Positions 34,766 through 47,232 are shown, numbered from the stretch's first letter. The stretch: DNA of 64,000 bases from Haplosporangium gracile (GCA_015499985.1 JAAAUF010000051.1:18363-82362); one strand, 5' to 3'. Notes: generated by a model not told the origin, from the letters alone. Numbers and translations are program-made.

Positions 34766-37199
34766 TCAGACGAGCTGGACATAATTTTCAGGCACCAGTC
34801 CTTGAGCACCATCCTTCTCGCCCAGGAACCAGCCCGGGAACTGTCTGCAATGGATCCACACGAACTCGCCTTCCTTAAAGCTCAGCTCGCTCGAGTTTTC
34901 GGCATCAAAGTCGTATAGACCTCGTGCATACCCTTCTGTCCTGTCTTGTTCATCTCCTGTTGGTATTGTTGAATCCTCAGCTGTCATCTCGTCTGTGTAT
35001 TCTTCTTCTTCGTCCTCCTCGATGTCAGATTCCTCATACTCGGGTTCGGGTGGGTAGTTACCAGTGTGGTATGGATGTTTTTTCGGGTAGGCAAAGTCGC
35101 GTACGGTCACCACTATTGTATGTAAAAAGTTAGACAGATGTGGTACGTTAGTAAACACACTTCTTCCTTTGGCATATCAAGATTTTTTTATGTGTGACAG
35201 ATAACATGGAAGATGAGAGACAAGAACACAACACCAGCATGTGTGTGTCAGCTTTCCTTGCACCCTCTTCCACGTTGTTTTGTTGTGGGCTGTTGTCTGT
35301 TGTTTTTGACCTCTTTTTGTGTAGCATATGCTATCCAGTATGTATGGGCGTACGGGATGCATGTAACAATGATTGATCCGCAATGTGTCTTTTCCACTTT
35401 TTCTTCTCGTCTCCCAGCAACATTAACATAACATGACGATAATCATTTCAAGTACAAATGAGTGAGCCCTTACCAAGATCGCACATTTCAGAGTCATCCT
35501 TGACTTGATTCTATATTGATCAAAGGACAAGAAAGAAGAAGCGTTGGTCAGCTATGGGTTCAGAGGGCGGGTCAAGAGGAATAGAAAAGGCAAACAACGT
35601 GGTTGTTGAGTCGAGTAACAAAGCGGAAATTGTCGACAGGAGCACGCCCCTTCCTTCCCTCGCAAACAGAGTCTTCTCTTGTCTTGCCTCTCGTTTCCAT
35701 CTGACACACACTTTGTGCGCGCAAGATATAAACTCTTTCTTCCAAAGTCCGCTCCAAAAAAATAATAATTATGCAGACCAACCAAATCCAAGCCCAGGAG
35801 TGGAGGAGAGTAAACCAAATAAAACAACAGTGCGAGAAGCAACAATCAAGTTCTTTTTTTTCTTCTCATGCATAGATTAAGGTCCATACGTGCATGTGCT
35901 TGCTTACAATTCAATTGCTCGCACAACAAAAAGAAAAGTATATACAAAGAGAAAGACTGACAAAGAATGCATGCAATTGGATGCTCTCAATAGGGAATAC
36001 AGAGAGAGAAAGCGAGAGAAAGAGAAGAAGAGGGAAGTGGAGGAGGGAATCCACTCCTGGCTAAGCAAACAATACGCTCAAACGACAAGAAAGAAAAAGA
36101 GAGAAAGTATGGTAATAAACAATGCCTCTTCCTCCCCAACAGCAAGGGAGAGAGTAATGTAGAGCGAGTCAAGTAGTCCAACAGATAAAGGAACGAACAG
36201 GTCAAGAAGGAAAAAATAGCTGAAAACAGGGTCGGTTTTACGATTCGATAGATACGTACCAAATGAGATGTGGTTGTGGCAGATGGGCGGTTGCCTTTCT
36301 TGTCAGATGGGGATGAGTCGCCTCGGAGGAAGGCCGCCAGGGTCTTTAACAGCTGCTGGTCTGGAAGGTCTTCGTATGCAGTTGCTCCTGTTACTGTTGG
36401 CTGTCTGAACAAGTTCAAGGAAGAAGGGGGCAATTCTGATAACGATGATGATGTCGTTGTCTCTGTTGGTTCTGTTGTAGTAGATGCTGTTGCGGTAATA
36501 GAAGAAGAGGATTCTGTTGTGATTGTGGAAGTAGTCGCTGAAGATGATGATGTTGAAATAGAAGAAAGAGTTGGAGAAGAAGAGGCAGAGTCGCAATCGA
36601 TGTCGATGTCAATGTCAGTGGCGGCTGGACGCAGAGGCGAGAGTCTCAGGGTAGAAGAAGAAAGAGAAGGGACGTTGTTGTTGTCGTCGGCGACATTGTC
36701 ACCGCCGTTGCAGCCGTTGATGCTGTTGCAGGAAAGACCCTCACGTTCGTCGATTGGGCTTACACCCGACGAAGCCGAGAGGAAGGCCCAGGACTCTGAA
36801 AAGGAGCGGCAGCGCGAGTTCTTGAAAAGGAGGGAAATTCGCTTGGCAGAAGTCGATCCTGTAAAACACCCACAAAAAAAATCGTATCACGTAAGTTAAG
36901 CGGAACGACAGAAGTTAGCCAACTGAACAAATACTCCTGAACAAAATTGCATTTGGGAGGCGAGGGGTGGGGTCTTGTGTCATATTGAGGGAGGTGAAGG
37001 AAGGGCTAATTGGGCAAGTACCAGTTGAGTGGGTTAGGAAGGAAGGGTAGGGGGAGGTTGGGTTACCTTCGATGATGTGTACGGAGGCTCTCTTTCTGGC
37101 CAGGATAGTGGAGGGAGGGTAATTGTCCGAAACAAGGTCGACGACCTCTGTGTCTTTCTGTTGGCAGGATGAGGGGAGTGAGACGGGTGCCATAATCAT
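34766..37199 (-). CDS. SH3-domain adaptor, Nbp2/Skb5-like
   Basis: Exons 37199-37067, 36858-36260, 35510-35474 and 35112-34766 give 371 residues; a second Met at 37193 is equally possible. The N-terminal ~240 residues are S/T-rich and disordered, with a conserved-looking helix (DLPDQQLLKTLAAFLRGD). Residues about 257-271 read VTVRDFAYPKKHPYH, which precedes the SH3 domain in Nbp2/Skb5 proteins. An acidic linker (ESDIEEDEEEEYTDE) follows. The SH3 domain fills about 317-371: ALYDF-type motif GLYDFDAENS, ELSFKEGEFVWI, GWFLGE and the terminal GLVPENYVQL. In yeasts these adaptors bring the PP2C phosphatase Ptc1 to MAP-kinase modules or bind the PAK kinase Shk1; the same role is inferred here. The unusual feature is the long N-terminal extension and a 37-nt exon. 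Confidence 0.85.
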
Positions 37200-39657
37200 T
37201 TGGGAGTAGGGGGAAAGGCGGTTGGTTGGTTGCCGGCGGGGTTAGGAAGGTATGTGGTTGGGGTTGAGTGAGTAACAGGGACAAAAAAAAAGGAGCGGGA
37301 ACGAATGTGAGTATGTATGTGTCCGTGTGTGATGAGGAAGTGTGAAGTGTGATGATGTAGTGGATGAGTATAAGTGAAGAAGAGGAGGGTACGTGAAAGA
37401 GTTAAGGAAGGGGTATGGGTGAATGAATGAGTGCAACAGGAATGAAGATGTGGTTTGAGAAGAAAGAAGAATGGATGAAAAAAAGAAAAAGGAAAAAAGG
37501 CGACAGGGCAGGAAGGAAAGAAGGGAGAGCAAAAAGGGAAGGGACAGACAGGACAGGGTGTTGCGGAGAGAAAAATTTTGCTGGTTCACAGGCACCAAAC
37601 ATGCCCTGTTGTAGTAACTGAGGGACTGAGTCTAGCTGTCTGTCTGTTTATGTGGACAACCAACGTAAAAGCAAGGCGTGAGCCAAACAAATGAGAGCAC
37701 GCAAGGAGGAGCTTACCCTCTCTTTCCCTTCGTCGACTAATGCAGAAAAGTCAACCCAAACATCCAGAGCGTCTAAAGACGGGCCGCCATTCTCCCCTGT
37801 GTTTTGTCCAGCCCTACCCCAATTTCATCCACAATCAGCTAACGAAAAAGGGCATTTCGTGGAGAAAAGAAAAGGTAGTCGAGAGCAAAAGACGAAAGTA
37901 TTCTTTGTGGAGCGAGAGCGAAGTAGGAGAATAAATGAGCGAGAAATGGACGAACCTGTTTTAAAGATGTAGCAAAAGGAGCAGCAATGTATGTTTGCAC
38001 GACACACCTAAAGGCATGGTTTGTTGTTCAACTTGTACCCGTGGCCATGATAGCATGCCTCTTCCTCTCCATTCTTCACCCTCTCCTCTTCTCTGCATCG
38101 CCTTCGCCTATTCCCTGCGGCGCATTATCACTCCATCATTCCAGGAGGAAAGTCATCAGTACAAAAATAAATTGCCTCAAGAATCGACGAACACAAAACC
38201 AAAGTACAAGAGAGGTCATGAGTTCGTAAGGGGTTACTCAAGAAAAAGGGGACCTTCAAAAGGAATGCGCATTGTATTGCCCAGCGGAGGAGGCGACAAA
38301 AGGTGTCGACAGAAGTGCAAGGAAGAGAACAAGGCGTAGTTTTGGGGTGTAGGTGTTAAGAATAACAAGAATACCGCCATCACTCAATCACTCAATCAGT
38401 GTCACTTTTCTGCGTCAGCCAAGAGTCGATTCACATTCATCAATCAACTATCGCTAATTAACATTTTTAGCACCATCATTACGGACGGGTTGCAGAAGAC
38501 TAAACAAAAAGAACTAGGTGAAAAAGTACGCAGGGAATAATCTGTCGAGGAGGAAGCCTAATTCTTCATTTGCCGCTAAAGTAAAAAAAACTCGCCCATT
38601 CCAACAGTCTACTCGTCGTCTCTGCCTCTGGCTCTCCTATCAGACAATGCTCACCAACCTGCATAAAAGAACAACAGAAAAAAAACCACAAAAAAGCAAT
38701 TCTTCCGCTCTCACCCCCTGACTTTTTCTCTACACTCACTCCCTCTGCTCGCTGTCCTTTCGCTCGTCTGTGAGTGGACTGAACTTCGAGTTTGACAAAA
38801 TAAAAACCTAAACAAATTGCATTTATTTTCGGTCCAAACTAAGGTCCGTGTCCCTTCCCTTTTTGTTCGCCTTCTGTTCCATTCCTCATCGCCTCCTCAC
38901 CGTTCTATCCCCTCGTCCTCCTCATCGCCCTCTCACACACACACACACCCAAAAAAAAAAGAAGGTCGAGAATCTGCGCTCAACCCGACTGGAACCCAGG
39001 CCGCCCTCCTCCTTCACTCTATTCTGGACTCCAATACAACAGTATGAGATTTCAGTTCAATGGGTCGCTCAGGCTGAAGGTGCGCCCTTCGGTCTTGTTC
39101 AAACGGCAATCATGCATTCATACACTCATTTGAATGGGTTATTTGGACCACAGTTCAATGCAGGGGTAGTAAGTGGAAGGTAGGTTGTGTCTACTTTGCC
39201 ATTCATGCATCCTTCTTGCGTGCTTGCTCTTCTCTTTTCTTTTTCGCATTTGATCCCAACGGATGGACCGATGGCGTATATTTGTGGGCCAAACTGAATG
39301 CATCACCTTGTCACGACACCACTCCTGCACTACATTCCGCCCTAGGCTCTCCCTTTCCAAGCTCCAATTTCTAAACAGCGCCGCCGTTCATGCGTAGCAA
39401 AAGCGATTGAAAGACCATGTGCCCAAATTGACCACAAGGGGACAGAACTGCGCCCAGCAACATAGCAGCATAGCTTAAGATTAATATCGTCTGTTTCACG
39501 TTATCTACATGTACACGGCAAAAATAAAACGCAATTTTTATTTCTTTCTTCACTAATCCATCCACCCACTCTACCAAAAAAAAACTCTCATACTCATAAC
39601 GACAACACTTTCTCGTCTTTGGACACAACATTACGATTAATTGCGACTAAGGTAAAA
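37200..39657. other. Intergenic region with leader-like CT tracts on both strands
   Basis: Bases 37210-37540 are purine-rich on the plus strand, i.e. a CT-rich leader for the SH3 gene. A separate plus-strand CT tract at about 38840-38945, ending in (CA)n, is followed by a short open frame to 39183 that I cannot confirm. The rest (37.6-38.8 kb) is A-rich without repeats or RNA genes that I can recognise. Confidence 0.45.
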
Positions 39658-41991
39658 CTACGCAGAATTAAGCTCGCTATGCGGATCATAATCAGCTTCC
39701 ACAAACTTCCCAGGATTCGCCCGATCCATCAACGTCGGCGTAATAGTCCAAATATGTTCCTGTTTGGTCGTATCGTTCCAAATAATCCTCAAAGTATCCG
39801 TCTTCTCGACGATGGCCGCACCTTGGCCCTCGGGAGAAAGCATGTGTTCGCGACAGGCCACAATCATAGCGTTCAGCGCAGAGTTTTGATAGTAGAAGGT
39901 TTGGACGGCCATACTCCAGTTCCGAGAGGGTGGGGTTGCGGACTGTTGTTGTTGTTGTAGTTGTTGTTGGCGGACACGTTGTTGGCGTTGTTGATGACGT
40001 TGACCGTGGTGGTGACTGTAGTGATGGTGATGAAAGGTTGTGCCGCCGCTGCTGGAGGAGGTAGAGATTTGGACAGAAGAGTCGATGGCACTACTGCTAC
40101 GGCCTCCTTGGTCGTGGTGATACAGCTGTTGGTAGCGGTGATGGTGGTGAGGCTGTTGTTGGTGGTGTACTGATAAGAGTGAAGAGCTGGTTCCGTAGGA
40201 TGAAGAGCTGCCGGTAGCGACGCTTGATCCACGATGGCCAAGATCGGTCTGGTCGCTCATTTCTCCGCCGCTTGTCGTGTCCATCGTGAGGTCTCCTCGG
40301 TCGCGCAAATGGCTCATCGGTACAGCATCACGCGACGATGATTCGCTCCTTTTCCTCCCGTGCTGCTGCTGATTCTGTTCCGGTAATGCTAAAGCCCGTT
40401 CGTATTCTGGCGCCAGTTCCTTGCCACTCTTCCTTGATGACACCGTTCTACTTGACCCTTGCCCTTGCCCTTGCCCTCCATCTCCTCTCCCAATCGAATC
40501 CATCACCATCGCACCAGAAGTCGACGACTTTGTAACAGCTCCACCCACAACAGCATAGGGCGGTCCAAACGCTATACCCGAAGGACTGGAAGACGCCTCC
40601 ATAACAGGAGATGCATACGAAGTATACGCGCAGCCCTGCAGGAACGATACCGAAGAAGAAGACTCACTCCCGTTATGACCTCCTCCGCTACTACTACTAC
40701 TACTACTACTGGTGCTCTCACGACTATGTACCCTCCCGCTGCTTGTCTTAGATTCCTTTTTGACCATAACAACGTTTTCTTCGTACTGGAGCGAGCCCTC
40801 GGTTGGTAATTCGTATGGATAGGGGACGACTCGAAGGGTTGGGAACTGTTGCTGTTGCTGTTGCTGTTGTGGTGGTGTTGAGGAGGAAGTGGAGTCTGGT
40901 GTCGGGAACATTGCAAGCCCATGCGGGGGGAGAAGGGCCTGACCAGGTGAGAAAGACATGTCCGCGACATCGACAGTCATCATACTCGACCGATTCGAGT
41001 CAGTGCTGATGTCTGCCTCGTAATGGTGAAGGTCCGACGACGAAAGTTCGGTATCGGTCGAAGAATCGCGAGGTTGTGATGATGGAATTGGTAGAGGGAA
41101 TCCGAGCAAATGGTCGATGTCTGGCATAGCGTCAATGGCGGATATATTCCCTGAAAGAAACCCTGTCGTTGTTGCATGTTGCAGTTGTTGCAGTGATGAG
41201 TTCTGTCGTTGTGGTGGTGGTGGTTGTGATGATGAAGGCGGGATAGAAGATCCGCCTTGAGAGAGAGCTTGTTGTTGTTGTTGTTGTGTTGAAATAGGAG
41301 GAGACGGGAAGGTATAATTGATTTGCTGTGCAATGGGGAGAGGAGGCAATGGTGGAGGCGACGAGGGATGTGGAGGCAGTTGGATGCCCGTCTTGAAATA
41401 GACATTCGGCACAATCGCGGAGGATTGGTAAGTATGAAAAGAATGGAAGGGCTCGATATCGCGCCCAGGCTGGTGGGTATGGTGCCTCTGAAGATGTGAC
41501 ACGCCACCACTACTCTCGCCAGAGGCGCCGGTATTTCCGCTGCTCTCGCCACTCTTATGATCACTACTACTGCCACTGCTGCCATAGCTGTCAACGCTAC
41601 CCGATCGGGGCTGACACGAAAACACAAACTGGTTGGACGACGCGCCTCCGGCAGCGGCGGCACTGTACTGGAGGACGTATGCACTGAGGATAAAGATTCG
41701 CCGAGGCGTCGATTCGAGCCATTGTTGTGTCGAGAGGAGGGAGGTCTTGTAGGTGAGCGAGCTGAAAAGGATAGCGTAGCGCCAGATTCGATTGATCAGA
41801 CTGCAGGCGGGGAAACTGGTGGCAGGAAGGTACCGAATGATGTTATTCATCAATTCTGCAGTCTCGAAGACTCGAATAGCCACCGGACGGTTGTCGTTAT
41901 TATTCTGCGTAATATTAATCTGGGCTGCGGGAATAATATTCCCATCGTTGTCAAAATGGATCGTGTCATTGTTGTTCGTCGAGGTGGACAT
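39658..41991 (-). CDS. F-box-like protein with long Q/S/H-rich region
   Basis: One exon, 777 residues, starting at the first ATG after a CT-rich leader; the frame stays open upstream but only encodes low-complexity F/L/S. Residues about 42-78 fit an F-box: VFETAELMNNIIRYLP, then a Cys-Ser-Leu-Ile-Asn-Arg-Ile-Trp segment, and Y/A hydrophobics. F-box proteins link substrates to Skp1-Cullin ubiquitin ligases. Residues 120-690 are low complexity (S, P, Q, H runs). The last ~75 residues look folded and conserved (NWSMAVQTFYYQNSALNAMI, then ATPTLMDRANP-like and the C-terminal HSELNSA). No LRR, WD or Kelch substrate domain is visible, so the target is unknown. The family call rests on the N-terminal motif only. 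Confidence 0.75.
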   Translation of the reverse strand: MSTSTNNNDTIHFDNDGNIIPAAQINITQNNNDNRPVAIRVFETAELMNNIIRYLPATSFPACSLINRIWRYAILFSSLTYKTSLLSTQQWLESTPRRIFILSAYVLQYSAAAAGGASSNQFVFSCQPRSGSVDSYGSSGSSSDHKSGESSGNTGASGESSGGVSHLQRHHTHQPGRDIEPFHSFHTYQSSAIVPNVYFKTGIQLPPHPSSPPPLPPLPIAQQINYTFPSPPISTQQQQQQALSQGGSSIPPSSSQPPPPQRQNSSLQQLQHATTTGFLSGNISAIDAMPDIDHLLGFPLPIPSSQPRDSSTDTELSSSDLHHYEADISTDSNRSSMMTVDVADMSFSPGQALLPPHGLAMFPTPDSTSSSTPPQQQQQQQQFPTLRVVPYPYELPTEGSLQYEENVVMVKKESKTSSGRVHSRESTSSSSSSSSGGGHNGSESSSSVSFLQGCAYTSYASPVMEASSSPSGIAFGPPYAVVGGAVTKSSTSGAMVMDSIGRGDGGQGQGQGSSRTVSSRKSGKELAPEYERALALPEQNQQQHGRKRSESSSRDAVPMSHLRDRGDLTMDTTSGGEMSDQTDLGHRGSSVATGSSSSYGTSSSLLSVHHQQQPHHHHRYQQLYHHDQGGRSSSAIDSSVQISTSSSSGGTTFHHHHYSHHHGQRHQQRQQRVRQQQLQQQQQSATPPSRNWSMAVQTFYYQNSALNAMIVACREHMLSPEGQGAAIVEKTDTLRIIWNDTTKQEHIWTITPTLMDRANPGKFVEADYDPHSELNSA

Positions 41992-42420
41992 GGCGGAAAG
42001 AGGAAGAGAGAGGGATAGACAGATGCAAAGAAGAGCTAGGCGGAGAGAAGAAGGAAAAAGAGAGCGAGGAAGATCTGAGATAGAGGAGAGACAAGGGAAT
42101 TGGAATAGAGAAGAGCGAGAGAGAAAGAAAAGGAGAAAAGGCAAAGCCAAATGGCGAATGTATCGAGATAAAGGGAAAGAGAGCGATGAGTATATGTATG
42201 TGCGGGGGGAAAGATGGAGGGGGAAAAAGGGCGGGAGAAAAAAAAAGGAAAGAGAGAGTGAAGGAAAAGAGGGGGAGAAGGAAGGAGTGCGGTTAAAAAG
42301 GGTAACAAAAAGGAAGAGACCAAAGGTGCGTAAGTCGTCTGTTGTGTGATTATTGGTCGTTTGTTGTTGTTGTTCTTGAACCAAGTTAGAATGAGGCAGG
42401 ACAAAGAGAAAAAAAAATAC
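41992..42420 (-). promoter_or_regulatory. CT-rich leader of the F-box-like gene
   Basis: On the minus strand the 300 bases before the start codon are C/T-rich (plus strand AAGAGGAAGAGAGAGGG and similar). Open frames here are translations of that tract. Confidence 0.45.
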
Positions 42421-42630
42421 TAGCAACAAAGAATAAGTAACAAAAAAAATAGGTCAACCTCTTATTGACCCAATTGAACAGTGAGGCTATTGTATCTTTT
42501 GGGAAGATTAGCAATGCAAGATGGAAATAAAAGACGAAAACAAACATGCCTTTCTAAACAAAGTATGGGACATGGAAAGAGACGCAAGGGAGGATGACCT
42601 ATTTTTTTTGTTACTTATTCTTTGTTGCTA
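42421..42630. mobile_element. MITE-like element with 36-bp perfect terminal inverted repeats
   Basis: The left arm 42421-42456 (TAGCAACAAAGAATAAGTAA... to ...AGGTCA) is the exact reverse complement of the right arm 42595-42630, around a 138-bp A/T-rich core with no open frame. Both outer ends carry TA next to GCAACAAAG, so a TA target-site duplication as made by Tc1/mariner-type transposases fits. It encodes no transposase, so any movement would be in trans. Only this copy is in the window. A large hairpin of other origin is the alternative. Confidence 0.6.
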
Positions 42631-45600
42631 AAAAAAAAAAAGGCGCAGGATAGAGGGCGTGTGGTCAGATGGAAGAAAAAGGAAGGAAAAAGAAGAACAA
42701 GGGGAACGAGATGAAGGTTGGGGAGAGGTAAAAGAAACATAAACAACACAGACAAAAAAGCGAGGGAAATAAAAGGTGAAATGGGTCCACTTTTCAGTTG
42801 GAACCCTCGTTTTTTGTATTCCTTCACCAGTGAGTTTTGGTTGCGGCGCTTTATTTCACAATCATCTTTTCCGTCCGACTTTTGTTCCATTGCATCTATT
42901 GCTTGGCACAAACAAGGGAATGTAACAACGCACGAGGAGAAGAGAGAGAGAGGGAGCAATAGGACCCAGAGTGGAAGAAGAAGAGGGGTATGAACAGAAA
43001 AACACGACACAATTTTTCAGTCATTTGGGTTCATCCAGCTTAATGCTTCTTCGTCAATGTTTTGCCTCTCTCATTTTATTCCTGTTCCCTCTTTTTTTCC
43101 CGCTTCAAAATGCACATACGCACGTACTCATGCAAAGTTATGTTCATTCTCGGCCCTTTTTTCCTTCCTTCCTTCCCTTCCTGTTTTCCCTCTCCCGCCT
43201 TTTGCTGTTTTCCTTGTCTTCTCCTCCTTCCCTGGCTTGTGCAGCCAGCCAACGAGAACACAACAATGACAAATCCACACATACCCCAATCATGTCTGCA
43301 AACCATCCCTTTACGTGTTTGTTGGTCAACATAACCACTCAGCGGTGACGAACGTAAACAAAAAGAATTTAGGCGGTTGAACAAAAAGAGAAAAGAAAAA
43401 CAAAAGAAAAACAATGGAAGGCCAATGACAACAAATGCAGGGCCGGAACCCCGAGGCATCAAAAAAAATAGAGCAGCGGGACAAAAGGAGAAAGAAAGAA
43501 AGGTTTGAACTGACTGGACAAAGATGTCACGTACCTGACAGATTGAAATTTTTGTCTCCGAGCAAAGTGTCTCGGCGGTGATGGAGTAAAAGAGAGAGAA
43601 CTGGTCAGAAACCAATGGGGAGAGGAGGGCACAAGGCTGATCGATCAGAAATGAAAAAAGGAAGAATGAATGGCGATGAGGTAGAAAAACATCCACGGAT
43701 CGGCCTGACTATGTGCAATGTTGAAAAGTTGCAATGAGAGTGCAGTGCAAAAGCAGGGATGAAGGTGCGGTCAAGGACAAGGACAGAACAGGAAAAGGTA
43801 TAAGGGAGACAACGACAAAAAAAAATAGACTAAAAAAAGACAACAAATAAACAAAAAAAAGGTTTTTTGTTTTGTCGTAAGGGTAAAAAAAATACAGCAA
43901 GGTTGCCGAACGGGAAGGCAAAAGGGGAAAAGGGGTGCGCAAGTCAAGGCAAGGCAAGGTAGACGATAGACTTAAATATGTGATTAAGAGTACGATCTAA
44001 GAGAATGAACAAAAAAAATGAGACGACAAGGATGGATTGGGAAAAGAAATATCGGAAGGGGAACGGGACTGAAAGTAAAAAGAGAAAGAAAGAAAAAAGG
44101 GGGAGAGAACTGAAGAAGAAAAAAAGACGAGGAGGTATTTATCTAAAAATGACGAAAAAGGGAAGGGGAGAAGGAAAGAGGGTGGCAATTGAAAAGCTGC
44201 ACAAGGCAAAAAAACAAAAAACAAAAAAAAGGAATCGAGGGCAGACACGAACAAGGGTCAACGCGGTGAACAGAGATGGATAATTGGAGTCACAAACACG
44301 ACTGCTCTACCGTGTCAACCATGTGCAATTGGATCAATGCACAAGGTAAACAAACAATTAATGAAACACGAAAGTAGAGTAGTACGATCTGGTATAACGA
44401 TGGGCGGAAAAAAATGAGAAAGTGGGAAGAAGACTTGAACGAGGCGGAAGGAGAGAAAGGAAAGAAAGAGAAGTGAAGGAGAGAGAGAATAAAAAAAAGG
44501 TATAAACAAGAAAGTGAGGCAAGTACAACGACAGGTCATCAAGAGTCAAATGACAACGACAACTATCAAAATGCAAAGCCCATTGAGTTGTCCACGATTG
44601 TTTGAGATAGTAAGAAGAAGGTTCGTGAGCAGGGCAGCTCTTCCAGAACAAAAAAAAAGAACAATACGGCTTGCAGCTCACTTAGACAATACTCAATGCA
44701 ACGTAAATCGTCTTAATCGACTTTATTCTTCCGTAAATAGTGGAGCAATTGAACAATCGACAGCTGCATGACAACAACGAAAAATGAAGAAGAGTCAACC
44801 GCGCGATGGGCGATGGCTGGTTTCTCATAAAATTGGAGGATAGAAGCAAGCAAGCAAGGGGGAGAATGAACAAAAACAAAAGAGGCAAAGCCTCGCATTG
44901 CCTTCAAAGGTAAACAAAACATCAAACAATCGTGTTTTCAAACGTCGAGCAAGAAAACAACAGCAACAAAAAACAACAATACTTACAACAACAAACAAAC
45001 AAACACAAACAACAATAACAAAGAAAATAAACAACACGACCGAAAGGACATCCAGTGAAAAAAAACCAATTGAAAATCTGAGTTCCGAACGACAGCATAG
45101 CCAAAAAGTAACTGCTGTGCATTACGCATCATACATTTATTTGCTTTTCAGACAGAGTAGCATGGCATGGTATTACCATAGGATGATGCAGGTTAGCATC
45201 GGCTTTGTTTTTTTCGTCTCGCGTCCATTTCCCTCCACACGGGACATGTATCCACCCATTCATTAGGCTGAGCTGAAATAAGCTGAGTTGGATCGAGGAG
45301 AGAAATGTAACAGGGGAGGGAGAGGGAAAGAACGAGAGCAGATGAAATAAGGTTGCAACAGCAACGACGATAATTTACAGTCGACAGACACCACAAAAAC
45401 AAACAAAACAAACACAAACAACAAAAGCGAAGCATTATCTCAACAGATCCGTGTCTCGTTTCTATTTTCGAGCCTTCTTCGATTATGCCGTGCGAGGATA
45501 ACAGAAAAAGCAATCGCCTGAAAAGGCAGGACGAAGGGAAAGAGGCAGTGCAAGAGAAACATTGTCCATGCGGGAGATAATATCAGATCAAGGAACAGCG

Positions 45601-46991
45601 CGGGTAAAGTGAAGGCGAAGGCGTGTTTTGTAGACGATGACGGCAAAGACAATAAAAGGCAACTTAGGACGGCTGGCACGACTAATTCACCGGCTCGTAG
45701 TAAAACAAAAGAAAAGGTATCCTAGAAAAGTATTTACGAACAAGAGTACAGTGAACTGAGATGGAAAGAGAGAAAAAAAGTCTAGACTGAACCTTTGTTC
45801 TTTAAGTTTTGTCTTTTTGTCGCCATTTCTTTTGTTACATATGCTAGCGAGATGAATTCTAATGTCAACGAGCAGGAACACCTACATTAGTACTTCTTGC
45901 AGTCTTCAGCGGGGTCAGTTGCCAACAGTTGAGATAAATTACCGTCCCACTAGGATGGAATCAACGTGAAAAACGCCAAGTTCCTAATGCCAAATTCTCT
46001 CAAACTCCCGATACAGAATCAAGTTCAAATTCAGTTAGTTTGGGTGTCGGCGAGAGAGCGCGATAGAGAGAGAGGGAGGAGACGAAGAGCCGGCGCCTAC
46101 ACACCGGGCGTGTAGGGCCTATTTCCGTTCCTTTATGGAACCTTCGTTATTTTATGGATCAGTCTTTCCTTCCTTTCATTTCTTTTTGCTGAATCGACTA
46201 GTGTAATTGAACGCAGTTCAGTCTTTCATAATCATGCACTTGAACAAACACTTTCTACGAGTGCGATGACGACGCAAACATTTTTTTTTTATATACGCAA
46301 ATATTCTTTGCAAGAATGAGGCACAACAATCATTCATTGGTCAGAGACAATGGGGACACGAACACACTGGAGAAATGCAAGTGGAACGATCGTGTCCAAC
46401 CGACAAATCTGACGAGAAGAAAGAGAGGAGAAATACAAAAAAAAATAATCATATTCAACCGACAACCTTGAACCTGGATCGAGTGAACCTGGACTTGGAA
46501 GTCGATGACAAAAAATCAACGTATTTTAGAAGAGTAAATGCAGTCTTTCATAATCATCGCTTTCGCACCAATAGAAATAAGAGTAAAAAAAAAAAAATCT
46601 CACCGGAAACAAGTTGATTACAAAACAGAAACCCACGGATGCATATTCTCATAGCCCAAACCTTAGAAACTCATTTAATTTGCTTGTGCTTGCTATCATA
46701 GCCCAAAATAAGGCAGAAAACACAGACACACACACACACATACACACATACACACATACACACATACACACATACACACATACACACATAGGCACAGACA
46801 CGTACACATACAATGAGAACGGTTTGCGTTTGCGCGACATGGTGCCCATGTCGGAGGAGCAAGGGAATCGTGACAATAAGGTTTTCGCTCGGGGCACAAC
46901 ATTAATGACCCAACCATTTTCTTGTTTTTTTTCTACTCAATTAACGGCGCCTCACCCATCATTTTCTGTGAACAAGTATTTTCGTGTGACC
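42631..46991. other. 4.3-kb gene desert with strand-asymmetric tracts
   Basis: No convincing coding exon is seen. Bases 43030-43250 are pyrimidine-rich on the plus strand, whereas 43380-44520 are strongly purine-rich on the plus strand. A GC-rich hairpin sits at 46092-46119 (GGC-CCTACAC / GTGTAGG-GCC), and an octamer microsatellite at 46725-46792. The rest is A-rich with CAA-rich stretches (44930-45060). Either an intergenic region with long leaders or unannotated non-coding transcription. Confidence 0.45.
46725..46792. repeat. Microsatellite, (TACACACA)n
   Basis: A CA run passes into about six perfect tandem copies of the octamer TACACACA. It is a simple-sequence repeat useful as a polymorphic marker; no function is implied. 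Confidence 0.9.
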
Positions 46992-47232
46992 TTCAATTGA
47001 TGGATGGTGTCTGCTTTGTTAGTACTTCGAAAGCAAACACAAACACAAACACAAACTCAAACACAAATTAAAAGAAAAAAGGTATGTTACTACTCGGTAT
47101 CGCCATACACAAAAGGCGGTGCCAGTTCTGAACAGTCCACTTAGTCGTCTCCTCAGCACTCCACATCCGGATCTCGGCAATCTTGAGCACCATCTCGACC
47201 GACAAATAATCAGCATGGTTATTGGTGTTACT
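46992..47232 (-). pseudogene. Decayed tandem copy of the TatD gene 3' end (distal)
   Basis: The minus strand matches the last ~45 codons and 3' flank of the TatD gene: it still reads VEMVLKIAEIR then MWSAEETTKWTVQNWHR, followed by a one-base insertion that shifts the remaining VYGDTEQ part out of frame. The flank contains an expanded ACAAAC hexamer run (about 47034-47066) that makes this copy longer. It is nearly identical to the middle copy over its upstream half, so these two are the youngest pair. Confidence 0.8.

Noticed and set aside
44005..44283. K/R/E-rich plus-strand frame
   Set aside because: It is a translation of a purine-rich tract, with no codon-level signal of a real gene.
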